DNA of 64,000 nucleotides, from the NCBI GenBank assembly GCA_964420285.1, contig CAYQTE010000020.1, positions 11,975-75,974 on the forward strand. The letters run 5' to 3'. The notes under the pieces are model-generated. The model saw only the letters and a list, made by a program, of their open reading frames with translations. It was not told where the DNA came from and did not search any database. This document shows positions 60,901-64,000 of this stretch, one piece after another; the first letter of the stretch is position 1, and the number at the start of each line of letters is the position of its first letter. Position numbers and translations under genes: made by a program. The stretch comes from CAYQTE01 sp964420285 (GTDB lineage: Bacteria; Planctomycetota; Phycisphaerae; Tepidisphaerales; Tepidisphaeraceae).

Positions 60901-61703
60901 ATGGCGGGCGTCACTGCCGGGGGCGGCGGGGGGGTGGCGGGAGCAGGGCGGGTGAAACCGGCTCGGGCCGCCATGCCAAAGGGCGGCGATCGCAGTGACG
61001 GAGTTGGCGGGCGTGCGGCGTGCGGATGCGGTTCCTCGTCGCTCTCGGCATCAACCGATATCGGCGCTGCGGCGGCGACGTAGGTGACGACCGCGTTGCC
61101 GATGCGGATGGAATCGCCGAAGTGCAACTCCTGCTGATGGATGAGGCTGCCGTTGACGTAGGTTCCGGTGCGGCTGGACAGATCGCGAATGTACCGCGTG
61201 CCGCTCATGGCGAAGATCAGCGCGTGAGCGTTGGAAATGGTCTCGTGGTTCAGCACGATATCCGCGGTGCGGCGCTGGCCGATCAGAATGGCCCGGCCGT
61301 GAATGGGCACGTCTTTGCCGCCGGGCAGTTGCAATGTCGCGGCGGGCACGGGCTGTTGGGGGACGAAGACGGCGCTGCCGGCACGGAAGGCGAAACTGAA
61401 CCGGCCGAACTGAATGCGATCGCCATCGCGAATATCATGTTCGCGAACGGGAGCGCCGTTGACAAAGGAATGGGATCGGCTGGCCAGATCGTGGACGTAG
61501 ACACCGTCCTGGCCGCGCACGATCACGGCATGAAACTGGCTGATATCCGCCGAGACCAGGCGCAGATGACAACCCTGCCGGGCACCGACCAGCGTAGCCG
61601 GGCGATTGAGGGGCAGGGGCGGCTTATCCGCGAACACACCGGTCGGCAGCAGAGCCGGATCGGCGGCGGATGAAGCGGTCGCAGTTTTTGACGCAAGGGC
61701 CAT
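54933..61703 (-). CDS. Giant FHA protein with membrane-anchored coiled coil
   Basis: A 2256-residue protein starting at ATG 61703. FHA domains lie at about residues 36-108 and 127-210; the second is canonical (IGQRRTADIVLNHETISNAH, then DLSSRTGTYVNG), the first less so. Residues about 213-1465 are disordered, rich in Pro, Ala, Glu, Ser and Val, with three exact 59-residue repeats at about 370-546. A basic stretch RRRRWPLG leads into a membrane helix (about 1470-1492); a long Gln/Ala-rich coiled-coil region fills 1500-2170 with a second helix (RQWWYVGAVGAVVMCFGLA) at about 2180-2203 and a short tail. This layout of helix, coiled coil, helix resembles a Wzz/GumC-like chain-length regulator. The role is unknown. 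Confidence 0.75.
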   Translation of the reverse strand: MALASKTATASSAADPALLPTGVFADKPPLPLNRPATLVGARQGCHLRLVSADISQFHAVIVRGQDGVYVHDLASRSHSFVNGAPVREHDIRDGDRIQFGRFSFAFRAGSAVFVPQQPVPAATLQLPGGKDVPIHGRAILIGQRRTADIVLNHETISNAHALIFAMSGTRYIRDLSSRTGTYVNGSLIHQQELHFGDSIRIGNAVVTYVAAAAPISVDAESDEEPHPHAARPPTPSLRSPPFGMAARAGFTRPAPATPPPPPAVTPAIAQEPGEVEPTVASPATAPESGDVELPVVSDVEPPLPMVPAVDSEIATGDEPIPLAEEPLAIARPAAPRPMPRAPIAQPQPVPEADLGPLPFDDLPIAVEPPATGELEPPAVSDFESPAVSSSGSPVPEAADEPAPIAESVSALDVEPEVPLEPVAATAPEPIVESEPSAASDFESPAVSSSGSPVPEAADEPAPIAESVSALDVEPEVQLEPVVATAPEPIVESEPPVASDFESPAVSSSESPVPEAADEPAPIAESVSALDVEPEVQLEPVVATAPEPIVEPEPPAVSDIEPPAVSDAEPLVASAVEPTETSDTETPVAASIDPPAVDRIEPAEPVDLDAAVEIPPDVESDAVRESAADLPIANFDTGADSSADAGASPISDADIAGFLADPESPGDVTPDLSPVEPLAASAFEPPAVSDVEAILTQTPPADVGAITATAPLVEEPAPLSIDQVALPIESPAVCASSTVDAAVAEPPQLLAGGDAELNGESEPLDEPTESEPAGVDFGFARRAAKSARPAEESGDPFPAIDLTRFRADAAADYHDHDWDTDHAAAPAVQPPSKPLLDLPPDLGAALRASIPPAPTAGEIEPPAPSEVEPAVFAPAPPIAESTTPSDQPAIEPSAVSEVEPPAANISTALGAGDAEPVEFLAAAEPTPESAQALARDAAVDSPAPESAVAEAATADELTDSLFGMAITNLTDAPPLVESSPAAHPPAVINVEAPVVSVSTSPSAVAAEPPTVNTVTPPTVSTLTTAGAATALPAVSPIEPPAPPRKRAFVPLAPLSLDDGFFSAPAKPAAPPPMASVAGTAAAAAAAGAGATLPGQSSGGARISTVAPPSGGSVTVGPDVVIPSPGASPPAAQAPPVVAPPVPPAAAREFDPFGDYGGIAPLHMGGMPLNLPELAPPPAYFGKISVAFDGRSITGERLPPTPLPPPKTAAPRRPATPPPVAPPAPPAPPMARAPARPVPAEEFVIGAPANDGTPSARAPIPKPPVKKKDRTKIRRPASPKGRSNTPFSDESLRIRPQDLVSGATGGIMLPTPPATPPTLTGGLGTPAADGLAVPVAERDAFSGEGPMRNNDAVFGGVPSNRRDEYVVPETDQALARHGQEHDFAEDPFWDRIDEEVPPDLLAPTAPTVAIPAAGGPTAEPVDPSLADPAAINPLSGAAPSTAAPRPAHAIDLPPAWEQPQHTSPTKPRPARRRRWPLGMLVLGMLAAAAGAAGLVYLYVPQQSTVVGVLNYSNSDAFNKVTEQNHRNFQASQLSLLAADATRAQAQGLANFHSTPDPGFLAASQKAAFVKAVQQAKWQDRDGGDESLVLTLTGTDAKNDGVRMQALLLAMWAANAQVHNNTEQLQRRIADLDKSLDSQKQTLAQLTDKLPVLQATTRTSGGDARALAAAADSRLAAWAVAAALTDSDRSDLNAARRGALALAAPATQPADAVNTPAPVASQPAMSASIASADDAIPATAPAELGAATTAPSDAAPAATQPAGIAAASDSPATTQPLDASAMSAPATAPTSQAAQSTIQGSAPDSARESVSDAQLVSLYAQLADAQRDLQQAKQTRDGQALAGIADVDAKVTAYQNELQADKAVFDEVPVLTDFAAAAAKAVDGTALLQTEILSQHQQLQENVDRMRLQQRRIAESIRLQVRKTDPDVTELNRELDVAQRLHDTARVEQIGRQIDDIQALADTEQGYNKASSDLSDACYDAARRFEAIRAMDMDAIEGQRRQFDASVPELATYALNQELAQEQLRTAAENVIIARRELVRMIPGISTDISTQSVRVADLQGQIDDRWRELEDQAWRGMDDQARLAVCRAVDGKRQQLIADAKSERDAEGDFWKTYAQWQEQSKAAHSAQIAQQQLDELQRQLDQTQAGIRTTSGERDQANKDLQQVIEPRQPDKDGRDVTVTPLDSRQWWYVGAVGAVVMCFGLAMLATGDSGRARAKPPNSDAPGSRQDGEFPDDPTAAGEPGSRPAATPRRGGRVTA
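60064..60594. repeat. Three 177-bp tandem repeats within the FHA gene
   Basis: The start GGCTCAGGGG recurs at 60064, 60241 and 60418, a period of 177 bp (59 codons). Copies differ by a few single changes only, so the array is recent or being kept alike. In protein it gives repeats with SVSALDVEPEV and PAVSSS motifs. A frame-preserving repeat can change length by slippage. Confidence 0.85.
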
Positions 61704-61794
61704 GCAGCATCACCGTGCAATCAGGCCGGTCTCGTAGCGTGTCGATACCTTGGCCAGAATGGTGTTTTACCAGAGGATCGACCCAGCCCGAAGT

Positions 61795-61857
61795 AAAAAA
61801 AACCTCGAATCAACAGCCGCGTCGTTATCGGGGCACGCAAGTCCGATAAGATGTTGA
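61795..61857 (-). terminator. Terminator candidate after the membrane protein at 61869
   Basis: On the minus strand an inner stem TTATCGG/CCGATAA sits inside an outer TCAACA/TGTTGA pair and is followed by GAGG and eight T. It lies 12 bases beyond the stop at 61869 and before the FHA start. It would insulate the two genes. Confidence 0.45.
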
Positions 61858-61868
61858 TCGAGTCGGGG

Positions 61869-63110
61869 TTAGTTTCCGGCCGAAGGCATTATCGGACTAT
61901 TTGCGTCTTTTCGCCATGCCGCGAGCCGGGCAAACAAGACAAGCGCCACGCCGGGTATGAGCCAGAGTGGTCGATCCGCCAGAAACCCCATGGCAAACAT
62001 CGGCGCGGCGATGACGATAGTGAAGACGACGATCCGCAGTTGTGCCGCGGCGGGTGGAGCGGGATTCCTGAAACTCCCGGCCATGCAGATCCAGGCGTAG
62101 GCGGGGAAGATCAGGCCGTAGAACGACAGGAACAGGCGATAGGCCAACTCGCCCGCGTCGAGGCGGCCGACCGCGCTGAAGGCGGGCATGGGCACCTGAC
62201 CGACCGCCAAAGCGGCGATTCCGATAAATATCCCGGTAACAACACTGCCGCCGAGCCAGACCGAGCCACGGCGCTCGGAAAGATGTTCCAGAGTAGCGCG
62301 GGCGTGGAAGACGGTGGTCAGCGAGAGTTGGATCACGACGTGGACGGCTACAAGATACAGCAGAATCCGCGATGTTGGCTTGCCGGCCAGAGTGGCGGAA
62401 ATAGCCGGGGCGTATAGGAGGCTCAGGACGATCATCAGCAGGAAACACAGGCCAAAGCCCCACCCGAACGCCCGGCGGGCTGATCCGGCGGCCATGTCGC
62501 GACGGGCGGCGTAGAACGTCAGATCGAGATACGGACACAATGCAAAGCCGAAGAAGCACACGGGAACCAGACCCATCGCGACCGCGCCGGGCCGGATGAA
62601 AACACGCGACGAGAAGTCGCTCCATTCACGCCGCTGGGACAAATGGACAATCCACCACCCGAGAATCGCCAGCGAAATAAGAAATCCGGCGCTGGCGGCA
62701 ATGCGATCCAGCGCCGGTCGCCCGCTGCCCAGCACGCGCAGGGCGCCGGCCAGCATGAGACAGGCCACGATGGCCGGGAGCATATTCAGGCGGCCGAAGA
62801 ACCATGTCGCGAAAAAGATCTGGAACGCGATGGTAACCAGAGAGAAAACGACCATCGCCCGCCCGTGCGTGGCCAGAAGTCGATCGGCATGATCGCGGTC
62901 GCGGACTGCCCACCCGAACGCAGCCGCGCCAACAATGTTGGGGATCGCGAAGACCACCCAGCCGGTAATGCCAAATTCGCCGACAAGAATCACCGGCAGG
63001 AACATGCCGATGCACCATGTCCACGAAACGGCCAGGTAAACGGCCCATAGCCAGTCGGGCGCGGGACGGGCGGGTTGTTCGCTCGAAATAGATCGAGGCT
63101 GCTCAGGCAT
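61869..63110 (-). CDS. Integral membrane protein, unknown function
   Basis: A 413-residue protein with about ten hydrophobic helices, starting at ATG 63110 after an N-terminal loop (MPEQPRSISSEQPARPAP). Charged loops such as RDRDHADRLLATHGRA and HLSQRREWSDFSSR separate the helices. It overlaps the end of the hotdog-like gene by 8 bp (GATGCCTGA), so the two are coupled. I do not recognise the family; Phe/Leu/Trp-rich helices suggest a transporter- or sensor-like protein. Confidence 0.65.
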   Translation of the reverse strand: MPEQPRSISSEQPARPAPDWLWAVYLAVSWTWCIGMFLPVILVGEFGITGWVVFAIPNIVGAAAFGWAVRDRDHADRLLATHGRAMVVFSLVTIAFQIFFATWFFGRLNMLPAIVACLMLAGALRVLGSGRPALDRIAASAGFLISLAILGWWIVHLSQRREWSDFSSRVFIRPGAVAMGLVPVCFFGFALCPYLDLTFYAARRDMAAGSARRAFGWGFGLCFLLMIVLSLLYAPAISATLAGKPTSRILLYLVAVHVVIQLSLTTVFHARATLEHLSERRGSVWLGGSVVTGIFIGIAALAVGQVPMPAFSAVGRLDAGELAYRLFLSFYGLIFPAYAWICMAGSFRNPAPPAAAQLRIVVFTIVIAAPMFAMGFLADRPLWLIPGVALVLFARLAAWRKDANSPIMPSAGN

Positions 63111-63786
63111 CGCGACGGGCTTCGTTGGCGGCACGGCGGGCCTTGCGCAGCTTGATCAGGTTCTTGGGTGTGACGTGAAAGACGACCTCGCACCGGCCGA
63201 CGCGCCTGTCCCGTTCGCCAGGTTCCGAAACCTGCTGGGAGATATCCAGATCGAGCGTGACATTGAATTCGTCTCCAGTGGCGATCAGCCTGGGAAGGTC
63301 TTCGCGCGGCTTCATGCGATAGATGGCCGGTCCGTGACACGGCCGCAGGAAAACGTATTGAAGCTGCTTGCAGACGACTGTGTAATCGCCCCCGCACAGG
63401 CCGAACAGGTACATGCCGCCGGCGATTTCGCTGTTGGCCAGGAGGGCGCCGCCCGCCATGGCGCGATAGAAATTGCGGTTGATGCGGGTGAAGGGCAAAA
63501 CGGCCGCGAAGGTGTTGGCCTCGATCTCGCGCATGCGTATGCCGCTGAAGAACGCATAGGGGAGCCAGATCAGCGAACAGACGCGGTGCCAGAAGGTGTC
63601 GCGCACCGAAAGTCGCGAGACAAATTGTTCGACGGCGTCGTACCAGCGCAGAAGGCGGGTCTGCCGCGGCAGGGCGGCCGACAACTTGCGCCGCTGCGGG
63701 GCCGTGGGGACGGGCGCCGTGTCCCGCGACACAATCTCCGCGCCCGCGCCGGCGCTATCGGCATCGCCGATGGGCTCGGGCGGCAT
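63103..63786 (-). CDS. DUF4442-like hotdog-fold protein
   Basis: A 227-residue protein. After a Pro/Ala-rich disordered lead (to about residue 45) comes a helix (LRWYDAVEQFVSRLSVRDTF) and a thioesterase-like hotdog core: MREIEANTFAAVLPFTRINRN and then GALLANSEIAGGMYLFG, with the DUF4442/YiiD-type pattern. The tail is Lys/Arg-rich (NLIKLRKARRAANEARRDA). Start given is ATG 63786, but a perfect Shine-Dalgarno TCACCTCC complement lies at 63823-63830 upstream of in-frame ATT and ATC codons (see finding). A fatty acyl-CoA thioester substrate is likely but unproven. Confidence 0.7.
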   Translation of the reverse strand: MPPEPIGDADSAGAGAEIVSRDTAPVPTAPQRRKLSAALPRQTRLLRWYDAVEQFVSRLSVRDTFWHRVCSLIWLPYAFFSGIRMREIEANTFAAVLPFTRINRNFYRAMAGGALLANSEIAGGMYLFGLCGGDYTVVCKQLQYVFLRPCHGPAIYRMKPREDLPRLIATGDEFNVTLDLDISQQVSEPGERDRRVGRCEVVFHVTPKNLIKLRKARRAANEARRDA

Positions 63787-64000
63787 CGCGGCCAATATGG
63801 CGACGGGCTCGGTATCGATAATTCACCTCCACGCCCACGCCGTCACACCGGCGCGGCAACGCCAAGTATCATATGTATCGACAGTCCGGCACTCCAGCCC
63901 TGTTGAGAGGTTTGTCGAAAGCCAACGTTTGCGTTACCCGGCCGCTGAGGGTCTGCCAATTTTTCTGTCGCCGGGTGATAATTGGGGTACCGGCCAGGAG

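Noticed and set aside
55290..61083. Long plus-strand frames opposite the FHA gene, including a Ser/Gly/Thr-rich repeat protein at 59353-61083
   Set aside because: They mirror the repeats of the FHA gene in antisense; low-complexity composition, no ribosome sites, and the minus strand has recognisable domains.

Overview
The window is GC-rich bacterial chromosome, about 62-63% GC by eye, packed with genes on both strands. No tRNA, rRNA, CRISPR array, integrase, transposase or phage genes were seen. Several traits suggest a planctomycete, probably of class Phycisphaerae. These are many secreted hypothetical proteins with Ala/Thr/Pro linkers of the TAPATRP type, a C-terminal zinc ribbon ending CPVCAYDLRATPNRCPECG, a DUF3179 protein, two bactofilins, and widely scattered rather than clustered housekeeping genes. 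This placement is inference from style; no marker gene here fixes it.

Layout, left to right. 1-5.5 kb: the end of deoC, a small exported repeat protein, a complete polyamine-type ABC operon (potABCD, minus strand) and a PilZ-like protein. 5.5-14 kb: a YdjY/ExbD-like hybrid, membrane proteins, a lipoprotein hydrolase, queG, hsp20, miaA and a large membrane protein. 13.1-16 kb: two toxin-antitoxin-like modules (winged helix/nucleotidyltransferase, and HigB with a HigA-ImmA fusion). 16-25.7 kb: a DUF3179 protein, a secreted hypothetical, thiG, a three-gene operon around a glutathionylspermidine-synthase-like ATP-grasp enzyme, an alpha-L-fucosidase, rnc and a YbjQ-family protein. 25.8-30.5 kb: an ABC importer pair lacking its binding protein, then galM and thuA. 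30.7-36.7 kb: a solitary type IIG restriction-modification enzyme, glycerate kinase, an orphan antitoxin, a remnant of a second glycerate kinase gene and a zinc-ribbon membrane protein. 36.9-45.5 kb: two tandem outer-membrane barrel paralogues, tyrA, accA, recR, a DUF433/PIN pair and a TPR/O-GlcNAc-transferase-like protein. 45.5-54.9 kb: a DUF104/PIN pair, a beta-propeller-like protein, an M48 protease, two bactofilins, a DUF2156-GNAT fusion and ribBA. 54.9-64 kb: a 2256-residue protein with two FHA domains, a very long disordered repeat region and a membrane-anchored coiled-coil half resembling a chain-length regulator, then a membrane protein and a hotdog-like protein.

How genes work together. 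potABCD is one translationally coupled operon (4-bp stop/start overlaps at B/C and C/D). Similar coupling marks the ATP-grasp operon, the ABC importer pair and three of the four toxin-antitoxin-like modules. Sugar-related functions recur (fucosidase, mutarotase, ThuA, glycerate kinase, deoC). The best candidate for undescribed biology is the giant FHA protein. It joins phosphothreonine-reading domains to an envelope-spanning coiled coil through roughly 1250 disordered residues, and close by upstream lie two bactofilin scaffolds. Repeated signs of local duplication (barrel pair, glycerate kinase tail, 177-bp in-gene repeats) show this region is actively remodelling.
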